DNA of 17,470 nucleotides from Bacteroidales bacterium UBA2295 (lineage in GTDB: Bacteria; Bacteroidota; Bacteroidia; Bacteroidales; Tenuifilaceae). Position numbers and translations under genes: made by a program. Of the stretch, positions 6,407-14,067 are shown in pieces. Position 1 is the stretch's first letter. The number at the start of each line of letters is the position of its first letter. The stretch covers positions 154-17,623 of the forward strand of contig DDWD01000177.1 in the NCBI GenBank assembly GCA_002345825.1, in the 5' to 3' direction. Below the pieces are notes generated by a model. It saw only the letters and a program-made list of their open reading frames with translations. It searched no databases and was not told where the DNA came from.

Positions 6407-7186
6407 ATGAAAATTACAGTTCTTGTAGATAATACGCCAGGTTCAAATACCAAGGCAGAGTTTGGCCTTTCGTACTTTATTGAGCATAATGGCAAATCAA
6501 TACTTTTTGATGCTGCCCAAACCGATTTGTTTCTGACTAATGCGCACGCATTGGGAATTAAGCCAGAGAATGCCGATTTTATTGTGCTTAGCCACGGACA
6601 CTACGACCATGGCGATGGCCTAAAAAATCTACAGGGAGGAAACTTGATTTGCCATCCCAGTTGTTTTGTGAAGCGGTATGGCAAAAACAGTAGGAACTAT
6701 ATTGGCCTAAACCAAAGCAGGGAGGAGTTAGCCGCTCGGTTTAATCTTATAACATCGGCCAAACCTTACGATTTGTTCGATGGTGCCAACTTTCTAGGCG
6801 AAATACCTAGGCAAACCAGCTTTGAGTCGCAAGCCACATCATTCTCGTTTGATGATGGAAGCCCCGATTTTGTGATGGACGATAGCGCACTGGTGCTAAA
6901 GACCGACGTGGGCATATTTGTGGTAACAGGATGCGGCCATTCGGGTATCGTAAACACGCTTGAGTATGCCAAAAAGGTAACGGGTGATGATCGTATCCTT
7001 GGCATTATGGGCGGATTCCATCTAAAGCACAATAATTTGCAAACGCAGGAGACCATATCCTACCTCAAAAATAATCATGTGAAGCACGTTATGCCATCGC
7101 ACTGTACCGCTTTACCAGCGCTGGCCGAGTTTCATAGGGTATTTGGTATTAAAGAGGTTAGAACGGGTGATGTGTTCACGTTCTAA
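6407..7186 (+). CDS. MBL-fold metallo-hydrolase (COG1237-like)
   Basis: Cytoplasmic metallo-beta-lactamase-fold protein of 259 aa. The metal-binding HxHxDH motif is LSHGHYDHGDG (His63, His65, Asp67, His68). Further likely ligands follow in TGCGHSGI (His178) and in GGFHL (His205) or PSHC (His232). The early segment FGLSYFIEHNGKSILFDAAQTDLFLTNA and the TGCGHSGIVNTLEYA block are typical of the group often annotated as dihydropterin ribofuranosylaminobenzene-phosphate synthase-like (COG1237). That name comes from an archaeal pterin pathway and should not be taken as the function here. There is no signal peptide. The gene ends 2 bp from the stop codon of the convergent GH97 gene, with no room for a terminator between them. 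Confidence 0.85.
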   Translation: MKITVLVDNTPGSNTKAEFGLSYFIEHNGKSILFDAAQTDLFLTNAHALGIKPENADFIVLSHGHYDHGDGLKNLQGGNLICHPSCFVKRYGKNSRNYIGLNQSREELAARFNLITSAKPYDLFDGANFLGEIPRQTSFESQATSFSFDDGSPDFVMDDSALVLKTDVGIFVVTGCGHSGIVNTLEYAKKVTGDDRILGIMGGFHLKHNNLQTQETISYLKNNHVKHVMPSHCTALPALAEFHRVFGIKEVRTGDVFTF

Positions 7187-7188
7187 TC

Positions 7189-9153
7189 TTACTCAATTTT
7201 CTTTTCGATAGCTAGTACAAAGCCGCCAAGTGCAGGTATGGTATGCTCAAAATTCTGATTGCCGTCCAATTCAAGTGTTTCGGTTTTCAAATCCGAAGCA
7301 TTTTTGCCATTAGTAATTAATGATGCTTTGTACTTCTGATTTTCAAGAAAGGAGAGCGGGAACTCAATTGACTGCTCGCTTGTTCCTGCCATTCCCCCAA
7401 CATACCACTTGTGGCCGTGCCGGCGAGCAATAACAATCACTTCTCCAATTTTTCCCACAAGCGGAATCGACTCGTCCCAAGTAACTGGAACTTGCGATAA
7501 AAAGTTGAGCGCAATATCATCCTCCTCATAAAAGGTTGGGGAATCGGCAAGCATCTGTACCCCGCCATGGTAAATTACGTACATGGCAAGTTGCTGTGCG
7601 CGTGTGCTCATGGTGTGTGGATTATCCCATGATTTCTCAAAAACCTCGGGTTTTGTATAGCGCATCGAGCCCGGCGTGTAATCCATTGGGCCTACAATGT
7701 TTCGAACAAACGGAATGGTTAGGTTATGCTCGGGTGTACACTTATCGGAGAACTTGTTGTATTCAAGCCCCAAAACAGCTTCGATGTTCACCACATTGGG
7801 ATATGTTCTGTCAATTCCTGTGGGCTTGTACATTCCGTGTAGATTTAGCAATAGCTTTCGCTTAGCACACTCCTCGGCAAGCCGATTTATAAAATCGACC
7901 ATCCGTTGATCGGTACGATCAAAAAAATCGACCTTTAGCCCGGCTATTCCCATTTGCTGAAACTTATCGAGATTGGTAGTAAAGTCTTTGTCGATGGTAT
8001 TCCACATGGCCCATAGAAATATGCCTACACCTTTCTCGTTGGCATACTTTATTACCTCCTCAATATCTAGCTTAGAATTAATTTTTTTGAAGTCCCATAG
8101 CTTCGACCAACCATCATCAATATTTACGTACTCAATACCATTTTTGGCAGCAAAATCTATTTTGTACTTGTAGGTTTGGGTGTTGATTCCCGGCTCAAAT
8201 GGCACGTTTTGCAGATTCCAGTTGTGGTACCAGTCCCATACTACTTTGCCCGGTTTTACCCAGCTATAATCCATATTGGGTTCGTTGGCCAATTGATATA
8301 CAAGGGTGTTGTTTAGTATTTCAACATCCGAGTCGGCAATCATAATCACTCTCCATGGGAAATCTCTTTTCCCATCCGATTTGGCAATGTAATCCTCGGT
8401 GCTTTTCACCACCATTCTGGAGAGTTGAGGCCATTTTACTAAACGCAATCTACCCAGTATTTCCTGCTTTTCCTTTTTAGGGAACTTTGGGAATGCCCCG
8501 GAAAAACTCTGTTTGCTGGTCTTCTTTAGAAACATTCCTGGGTATTCAAACAGGTTCGACTCCGAGATTACAACAACATGCTTTTGAGGTGTTGTGTACA
8601 TCATTGGCGTGTGCGCCAATTTGTCGTTGTCAATCTTACTCACATCATTGGGTAAGTAGTTTGGCTCAAAAGGGGTTAGGAAACTTTCTGTTTCAGGAAA
8701 ATACACAACTGACTCCTCAGGAAGTTCAAATTCGGCTAATTCGTCGAAAACCAAAAGTTCACCATCTATTTCGGTAATAAATCTCCATGCAGCACCATCG
8801 TTATATGCACGAAGCTGAACCGACACATTCTCTGGATAGGCAAGGGTAATTTGCGAATACTCATCGGCTATGCTTGAGGTTATGCCCCATAAGGGGTTAA
8901 TCTCGCCCTTGCTGTTTGTATAGCTTACTGTTGGTTTGTTGTTAAAAAGCGATTCGGTAAATTTGTTGGTTTTCAGCGCAATCATCGAATTCTGGATAAT
9001 GGTGATGCCATCCTTCTGCACGGAGTAATGCAAGCCATTATCAACGTTAATAGATACCACTAGCCTTTTGTTTGGGGAGGATAGCTGGTGAACTTGGGCT
9101 GATATTGTTTTTGTAATCAGCAAAAATGCAATTATTACAAATGTGTGCTTCAT
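7189..9153 (-). CDS. Secreted GH97 glycoside hydrolase, probable retaining alpha-galactosidase
   Basis: Protein of 654 aa with an N-terminal signal peptide (MKHTFVIIAFLLITKTISAQ), so it acts in the periplasm or at the surface. An N-terminal beta-sandwich (about 21-290) precedes the (beta/alpha)8 barrel (about 300-570, starting VVWDWYHNWN) and a C-terminal beta domain. GH97 contains an inverting glucosidase branch (SusB) and a retaining galactosidase branch. Here GLKVDFFDRTDQ provides Asp409 at the place of the retaining nucleophile, and NIEAVLGLE provides Glu458 and Glu464. The 55-residue gap from Asp409 to Glu464 equals that between the catalytic pair of the Bacteroides retaining enzyme, as I recall it. 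Alpha-galactosidase is therefore favoured, and galK, the vSGLT-like symporter and the beta-galactosidase nearby fit. It is the last gene of the leftward operon, after a palindromic spacer. Confidence 0.9.
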   Translation of the reverse strand: MKHTFVIIAFLLITKTISAQVHQLSSPNKRLVVSINVDNGLHYSVQKDGITIIQNSMIALKTNKFTESLFNNKPTVSYTNSKGEINPLWGITSSIADEYSQITLAYPENVSVQLRAYNDGAAWRFITEIDGELLVFDELAEFELPEESVVYFPETESFLTPFEPNYLPNDVSKIDNDKLAHTPMMYTTPQKHVVVISESNLFEYPGMFLKKTSKQSFSGAFPKFPKKEKQEILGRLRLVKWPQLSRMVVKSTEDYIAKSDGKRDFPWRVIMIADSDVEILNNTLVYQLANEPNMDYSWVKPGKVVWDWYHNWNLQNVPFEPGINTQTYKYKIDFAAKNGIEYVNIDDGWSKLWDFKKINSKLDIEEVIKYANEKGVGIFLWAMWNTIDKDFTTNLDKFQQMGIAGLKVDFFDRTDQRMVDFINRLAEECAKRKLLLNLHGMYKPTGIDRTYPNVVNIEAVLGLEYNKFSDKCTPEHNLTIPFVRNIVGPMDYTPGSMRYTKPEVFEKSWDNPHTMSTRAQQLAMYVIYHGGVQMLADSPTFYEEDDIALNFLSQVPVTWDESIPLVGKIGEVIVIARRHGHKWYVGGMAGTSEQSIEFPLSFLENQKYKASLITNGKNASDLKTETLELDGNQNFEHTIPALGGFVLAIEKKIE

Positions 9154-9168
9154 ATTATTCTATTTTTT

Positions 9169-9265
9169 GAACACTGATAACACCGATTCAAATGATTGAC
9201 AGTGATTAGCATTTTTTTTAATCTAGTATCTGCGCGAATCTGTTATATCAGTGTTATCAGCGTTC
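9169..9265. repeat. 97-bp imperfect palindrome between the GH2 and GH97 genes
   Basis: The left end GAACACTGATAACACCGAT (9169-9187) mirrors the right end, whose reverse complement reads GAACGCTGATAACACTGAT (9247-9265), with 17 of 19 bases equal. Similarity continues inward with GATTCAAAT against the reverse complement of GCGCGAATC, around a central T8 run (about 9212-9219). In the leftward mRNA it would form a long hairpin after the GH2 stop and before the GH97 start. The wording (ACTGATAACAC...GATT) resembles a dispersed intergenic repeat seen in Bacteroidota genomes; that is from memory. A role in mRNA stability or attenuation is inference. Confidence 0.7.
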
Positions 9266-9274
9266 TTTTAAAGT

Positions 9275-12200
9275 TTATTCTCTTTCAGCAAAAGGCGATA
9301 TTGTAAAGCTAAACTCGAACTTTCTTCCCTTTACTATATAATCCTTAAGGTAGTTGTAAAAGAAGTTTTCGCTACCCAAGGCATTATGAAATAGATCGAT
9401 ATACAAATAGTTGCTTGATGCATTGTGTAGATCGGGGGTATGGGTTGCATTGGTAAGCGTTTCGAGTGAATATGGGTGAATGCTAAAGCAAAATGAATTT
9501 CCATTCACCTCAATTCCCATAGTATCATTTGATACTATCACCCGGTCAACATCGTACCGATTCCCATTCTCCTGAGGTTTGATGTATGGTGTAACCATTT
9601 CGCTGACAGGTTTTTCGTAACGGCCCCAGTGGGCTCCGTAGCTGCGATCGCGGTAGTTCTCGTGTGGGCCACGGCCCAGCCAGCTTACATTGTCAAATTC
9701 TTTGGGTAGGGTTAGCATCATTCCCACCCTTGGCATATTCAGCTTTCGCCAGGGACGCTTCACTTTCACTTTTAAATCGACATCAATTTCGCCGCTGGCA
9801 TTGATTTTGTGGGTTATTGTATTTTCAAATTTCGATTTAGGACCCCGTAACACCTGCGTTGTAGTAACTACTATTGTATTATTCTCGGTATTGACCTTCG
9901 ATTTCGATTTGGTGATTTCAAGATTGTTCAATCCGTATTTTTTCCAAATTTTTGCATGGAATGTAAAACGAGGATCGGGGTTGAACTCAGTTCCCAAATC
10001 GTTGCTGGTTGGTGCACGCCAAAGGTTTACCTCTGGCCCTTTTTCTGCAACCAGTTTTCCATTGGCAACCCACTTGCCGATGGTTCCTGTTTTTTTGTCA
10101 AACTCAATGTTAAAACCATCGCCAGTAATAACCCAGTTATGGCTATTTTCTGCTAGCTGCAATTTACCTGTGCTGGTTTCTGCAGTGGTATTTTGTTTAA
10201 GTGTCCAAGACAATTCGAACTGTTCCTTTGCCACCTCGTGGCCTTTGCTTGCCCAAGGTGCATCATCTTTTAGCCTTATGCTTAGGTTTATGAAGTAGCG
10301 TGCTCCCGGCTTTAATTCTGGTTTTGTATAAGGGATTGTAATGCTTTTGCCAGCACCTGCCAAAACGCTAGGCATATCAAAAGCATCTTGCTGAATAGTG
10401 GTTCCATTCTCAGTAATTTCCCATTCTACGTAAAACTTATCTAAATTGATAAATGAATAGGTGTTGCTAACCATCAAAGAACCATTAGATTCTTTGAAAT
10501 CGTTGAATTTTATGAATTGCTGTACCTTTTTCACCTCTGCCAATGCTGGCTTTGGATTGCGATCGGGGAATACCAAGCCGTTTAGGCAAAAATCTTTATC
10601 GTTTGGCGTATCGCCAAAATCGCCGCCGTAGGCAAAGTATGGCTGTCCCTCAGGCGTATGTTTAACCAGTCCTTGGTCTACCCAATCCCAAATATAGCCA
10701 CCAATCATTTGCGGATAGCTTTCGAATAAGTCCCAATATGCCTTGAAATGCCCGTTACTATTGCCCATGGCGTGTGAGTACTCGCATATTAGGATTGGCC
10801 TTTTGGCTTCATCGAGCTCTGCCATTTGCTTTAGCCTGTCGAGGCTTGGGTACATGGCTGCATTAAAATCGTATTCGGTAAGGGCTTTACCCCATTGCAG
10901 GGCTGAGATCATCCTCCTAATCTTTTCAAAAAATCCTACACCATCAAAACTTAACGGGCGCTTAAGCGCCTTGCTTTCGTAGTGGATGGGTCGGTTCTGC
11001 GGATCGAGCTTGCGAATGGTGTCGGCCATGGCGCGCATATTTGGGCCATCGCCCGATTCGTTGCCCAGCGACCAGATGATAACCGATGGATGGTTTCTAT
11101 CGCGCCTAACCATCGAAACACCTCTATCCACAATTGCTTTACGCCATTCGGGATATAGCACTGGCGACTGGTTAAGGTTTTGCCATAGGTAGTGCGACTC
11201 CACATTGGCCTCGTCCAAAACGTAAAGGCCATACTTGTCACACATCTCCAAAAAATAAGGGTGGCTTGGGTAGTGAGCCATTCTAACGGCGTTGAAGTTG
11301 TGCTGCTTCATTAGCAGAACATCCTGCTTCATCGACTCTCTGGTTACCGTGCGCCCATTGTATGGGTCAACCTCATGCCGGTTCACACCCTTAATGGTAA
11401 TGGATTTTCCGTTTACCCAGAGCTGCCCATCGGCGATTTTCACGTCCCTAAAACCAATGGTTTGATGGTAGAACTCATCGTTAACTTTAAATACAAGCTG
11501 GTAAAGATTTGGTTGCTCTGCGCTCCAGAGTTTTGGGTTGTCAATTTCTTTGGATATTTCGAACGAAGCTTTACCATTTGCCAATTTTGCTTGCTTGTTT
11601 TCCTCAAATACTACGTTTCCATCACTATCAATAAGCGTTGCTGTAACTTCTGTAGATAGATTCCCCTCGGTATTTTCAATTACACCCTTTATGTTAAGGT
11701 TTGCTTCTGAATAGTTATCGTTGAACGTTGTATTTATTGCAATATCCCATAGGGCTTGTTTTGGTAGGGAGTATATAAACACATCTCTGAAGATTCCGCT
11801 CATACGCCAAAAATCTTGGTTCTCGATATAGCTACCATCGGACCAGCGAATAACTTTGGCTGCCAGTAAATTATCGCCCTTTTTTAGGGCTGATGTAATA
11901 TCGAACTCGGCTGGGGTCATACTCCCTTGGCTGTAACCAATGTACTCCCCGTTGAGGTATACCTCCATAGCCGATTGAACGCCCGCAAAATGGATAATTA
12001 TCTGCCGCCCGTCCCAGCTATTGGGAATGCTAAACCATTGCCTATACAATCCAGTTTCGTTGCCCTCATCAGGAACATTTGGTGGGTTTACTGGAAAAGG
12101 ATGTACCTGATTTGTGTAGATAGGCGTTCCAAAACCCTTGGTTTGCCAGTTCGAGGGAACAATTATTTTACTCCAATCGCTATCATCAAAATCGGACTCT

Positions 12201-12442
12201 GTGAAGTTATCGGGAGTATCGTTTGGGTTAGTAAAAAATTTGAAGTTCCATTTGCCATTTAGCATTTTTAGATATGGCGATTCTTCGTTTGCTGCGTTAA
12301 ACGCAGGTTGTTCTGTAAATGGTATGATTAGCGTGTTGGCTGGTAGCTTGTTCTCGCCAATAATACTTGGATCTTGCCATTTTTGTGCTGCTGCACTTGA
12401 AACAAACAGTGCAAGTAACGAGATGAGAATCAACTTTTTCAT
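9275..12442 (-). CDS. lacZ: Secreted GH2 beta-galactosidase (LacZ type)
   Basis: Protein of 1055 aa, the usual five-domain LacZ size, with a signal peptide (MKKLILISLLALFVSSAAAQ) that E. coli LacZ lacks, so it is exported. The order is: jelly-roll domain (about 55-225, GIFRDVFIYS at its end), immunoglobulin-like domain (about 228-335), and catalytic barrel (about 336-640) with NRHEVDPYNGRTVTRE. The acid/base Glu462 is in WSLGNESGDGPN, and the nucleophile Glu554 is in ILICEYSHAMGNSNG. A linker domain and the C-terminal Bgal_small_N domain follow (GRGPHENYRDRSYGAHWGRY). Between PIHYES (about 485) and MYPS (about 530) there is a longer stretch than in E. coli LacZ. It hydrolyses terminal beta-galactosides to galactose. 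It begins 13 nt after the barrel gene and is transcribed with it. Confidence 0.93.
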   Translation of the reverse strand: MKKLILISLLALFVSSAAAQKWQDPSIIGENKLPANTLIIPFTEQPAFNAANEESPYLKMLNGKWNFKFFTNPNDTPDNFTESDFDDSDWSKIIVPSNWQTKGFGTPIYTNQVHPFPVNPPNVPDEGNETGLYRQWFSIPNSWDGRQIIIHFAGVQSAMEVYLNGEYIGYSQGSMTPAEFDITSALKKGDNLLAAKVIRWSDGSYIENQDFWRMSGIFRDVFIYSLPKQALWDIAINTTFNDNYSEANLNIKGVIENTEGNLSTEVTATLIDSDGNVVFEENKQAKLANGKASFEISKEIDNPKLWSAEQPNLYQLVFKVNDEFYHQTIGFRDVKIADGQLWVNGKSITIKGVNRHEVDPYNGRTVTRESMKQDVLLMKQHNFNAVRMAHYPSHPYFLEMCDKYGLYVLDEANVESHYLWQNLNQSPVLYPEWRKAIVDRGVSMVRRDRNHPSVIIWSLGNESGDGPNMRAMADTIRKLDPQNRPIHYESKALKRPLSFDGVGFFEKIRRMISALQWGKALTEYDFNAAMYPSLDRLKQMAELDEAKRPILICEYSHAMGNSNGHFKAYWDLFESYPQMIGGYIWDWVDQGLVKHTPEGQPYFAYGGDFGDTPNDKDFCLNGLVFPDRNPKPALAEVKKVQQFIKFNDFKESNGSLMVSNTYSFINLDKFYVEWEITENGTTIQQDAFDMPSVLAGAGKSITIPYTKPELKPGARYFINLSIRLKDDAPWASKGHEVAKEQFELSWTLKQNTTAETSTGKLQLAENSHNWVITGDGFNIEFDKKTGTIGKWVANGKLVAEKGPEVNLWRAPTSNDLGTEFNPDPRFTFHAKIWKKYGLNNLEITKSKSKVNTENNTIVVTTTQVLRGPKSKFENTITHKINASGEIDVDLKVKVKRPWRKLNMPRVGMMLTLPKEFDNVSWLGRGPHENYRDRSYGAHWGRYEKPVSEMVTPYIKPQENGNRYDVDRVIVSNDTMGIEVNGNSFCFSIHPYSLETLTNATHTPDLHNASSNYLYIDLFHNALGSENFFYNYLKDYIVKGRKFEFSFTISPFAERE

Positions 12443-12455
12443 AACCCAATATTAT

Positions 12456-13757
12456 TTAGAATAAATACCCTATTGCTATGTACATACCCGATGTTCCGTA
12501 GTTTTTATCCATTGCCAGACCGTAGTCTGCTGAAACAACAAAGTTCTCGTTCATAACTAGTTTTAGCCCACCGCCTATGGTGTAGAATAGCTCATTGCTT
12601 TCATCTGCGAAAAAACGATCTTGTATGCCTAGCGGTACGTTCGAAAGATCAAGGTCGTATCCTTTTATAACGCTTCCAGCATCGGCAAAGGCATTGAGGC
12701 CAAGGTAAAAGTTTTGTCCTATGGCTTTAAATCTTAATGCTTTCCATCGTAGTTCAAAGTTACCAATTGCAGTATGCCTACCCACTACGCGGTTCATTAA
12801 CACGCCGCGAACGGTTTTCACGCCTCCAAATCCTTCAATGCAATCCCTTGTTGTTAGGTGCTGGCGGCTGTAGAATGGTACATCGCCAAAATTCCCTTCG
12901 TACCAAAGGCGGTATACAAATGAGAGTTTCTCCTCCACTAATGTAAAATATTGGCGGTGAGTAAATGCAATGCGGGCAAAATTGTTTGGGTTGCCAATAA
13001 ACTTGGGCGCACCACGTAGGAGTACCTCTGTCCACATCCCACGCATGGGGTTAGTTAACCTATCGCGCGAGTCGTAGGCCACGCCCAGCTTAATGCTGTT
13101 ATCGAAACCTCCATCCTTAACGTTTGCATCAACCAGTCCCCAGTCCACAAAATGGTCGTACAGCAAATTGGCATCGGGCAAAATATCATCGCCCTCCTTC
13201 TTTCTGTTAAGGTGATTTATATCTACTGTCGATATTTGGTACCAGCCCAAATCTACTCCCGCAATCCAGTTGAATCTGGAATCAGCAATTTTATCCTCCA
13301 CAAGGGCATCAACTTTGGTTTGACCACGATCGAGCCTATAGAACACCTGCGAAATAAAATCGTCGGTGCCAAAGATCTCAAAGTTCGAATCATAGACGGT
13401 TTGTGCCCCATTAAATCCATAGAAAGGGTATGTTCTGTTGCGATTGTAGCTAAAGCGGCCAATAAAATGTTTCTCAGGAATAAGCGTGTACGAGTCGAAG
13501 AATGCAATGGCATCCATACTGCCTCGTGTGTAGGCCGAGAGCTGTAGGTAAAGGCTATGGTCGTAATCGGGGAAACGCGAACCATCTCCGTAATCGAAAA
13601 GATTTATAATTCCGCCATACATCAAACCAAGGTTCGAGTCGAATCCTAGGGCGGGTAGTACACCAAAGTTCCATCCAGTTTTAGGCTCATTCTCTTGTGA
13701 GAGTGCTGTGAAACCTATGGTAAATGCTAAAAGAATTAGTAAGACTTGCTTTTTCAT
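12456..13757 (-). CDS. Omp85-like (BamA/TamA-type) outer membrane barrel without POTRA domains
   Basis: Outer-membrane protein of 433 aa. I place the start at 13757, where a clean signal peptide begins (MKKQVLLILLAFTIGFTALSQ); an in-frame ATG 24 nt upstream would put eight polar residues before it. No POTRA domain precedes the barrel. The N-terminal part contains PALGFDSNLGLMYGGIINLFDYGDGS and PFYGFNG, known from a Bacteroidota Omp85-like group. LGVAYDSRDRLTNPMRGMW is a typical Omp85 strand pair, VRG (about residue 317) matches the loop-6 VRGF motif, and the chain ends in aromatic IAIGYLF, an outer-membrane insertion signal. Its job in this locus could be passage or display of galactosides or of the secreted hydrolases (inference). 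It heads the leftward operon and is followed after 13 nt by the GH2 gene. Confidence 0.82.
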   Translation of the reverse strand: MKKQVLLILLAFTIGFTALSQENEPKTGWNFGVLPALGFDSNLGLMYGGIINLFDYGDGSRFPDYDHSLYLQLSAYTRGSMDAIAFFDSYTLIPEKHFIGRFSYNRNRTYPFYGFNGAQTVYDSNFEIFGTDDFISQVFYRLDRGQTKVDALVEDKIADSRFNWIAGVDLGWYQISTVDINHLNRKKEGDDILPDANLLYDHFVDWGLVDANVKDGGFDNSIKLGVAYDSRDRLTNPMRGMWTEVLLRGAPKFIGNPNNFARIAFTHRQYFTLVEEKLSFVYRLWYEGNFGDVPFYSRQHLTTRDCIEGFGGVKTVRGVLMNRVVGRHTAIGNFELRWKALRFKAIGQNFYLGLNAFADAGSVIKGYDLDLSNVPLGIQDRFFADESNELFYTIGGGLKLVMNENFVVSADYGLAMDKNYGTSGMYIAIGYLF

Positions 13758-13826
13758 TGGGTTATAGTTTAGGTTTTGCAAATTTTTACAAAATACATTG
13801 AAGCTAAAGTATGTAATTTTTTTATA

Positions 13827-13842
13827 ACAGGTATGGACTGGT
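13827..13842. promoter_or_regulatory. Candidate GntR-family operator, barrel-gene side
   Basis: ACAGGTATGGACTGGT fits the palindromic pattern ACnnGTAnnTACnnGT except at one of the ten fixed bases. It lies 16 bp upstream of the possible minus-strand -7 element (13804-13811), over the expected -33 region of the leftward operon. Its partner is at 14046-14061. Confidence 0.55.
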
Positions 13843-13884
13843 AGGTAAAAAATATTATTTTATGAATTACTCATATGCAGCATT

Positions 13885-13898
13885 TGTTATTATTATGG
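13885..13898. repeat. Direct repeat copy 1 (TGTTATTATTATGG)
   Basis: This 14-bp sequence recurs exactly at 13961-13974, 76 bp downstream. Both copies are followed by a T-rich stretch (ATTTTATTGAC and TTTAGTAAAC). It may be an accessory regulatory site; AT-rich sequence lowers the weight of the match. Confidence 0.45.
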
Positions 13899-13960
13899 AT
13901 TTTATTGACAAAATATGTATTCAGAAAATAGATTTTATCTATATGTAAAATAGTTTATTA

Positions 13961-13974
13961 TGTTATTATTATGG
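13961..13974. repeat. Direct repeat copy 2 (TGTTATTATTATGG)
   Basis: Exact second copy of the 14-bp repeat at 13885-13898. Its last G begins a small inverted repeat, GTTTA-G-TAAAC (13974-13984), which could be a separate protein-binding site about 50 bp before the possible -7 element of the regulator gene. Confidence 0.45.
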
Positions 13975-14045
13975 TTTAGTAAACGTGAAAAGATAAATTT
14001 TTGGCATCATATTTCATCTTACAATAAAAAAATGTAATATTGCCA

Positions 14046-14061
14046 ACCGGTACATACTAGT
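14046..14061. promoter_or_regulatory. Candidate GntR-family operator, regulator-gene side
   Basis: ACCGGTACATACTAGT matches the palindrome ACnnGTAnnTACnnGT at all ten fixed bases. It begins 4 bp after the possible -7 element TAATATTG (14035-14042) and ends 6 bp before the regulator's ATG, so it would cover the transcription start, a position that suits autorepression. Confidence 0.6.
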
Positions 14062-14067
14062 TTAAGC

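Larger units (their letters stand above)
13758..14067. other. Divergent promoter region of the galactoside locus
   Basis: This very AT-rich 310-bp stretch lies between the leftward barrel gene and the rightward regulator gene, and no gene is seen in it. It holds two copies of a 16-bp palindrome at opposite sides and two copies of TGTTATTATTATGG, all listed separately. Near-matches to the -7 pattern TAnnTTTG are TACTTTAG on the minus strand (13804-13811) and TAATATTG on the plus strand (14035-14042), each with one mismatch. Confidence 0.7.

Noticed and set aside
9690..10298. A 202-codon open frame on the + strand inside the GH2 gene
   Set aside because: It is antisense to a well-conserved part of the beta-galactosidase, shows no domain-like pattern and has no promoter or spacing typical of a gene.
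13758..13781. Earlier in-frame ATG for the outer-membrane barrel gene at 13781
   Set aside because: It adds eight polar residues before an otherwise standard signal peptide; the ATG at 13757 gives MKKQVLLILLAF directly.
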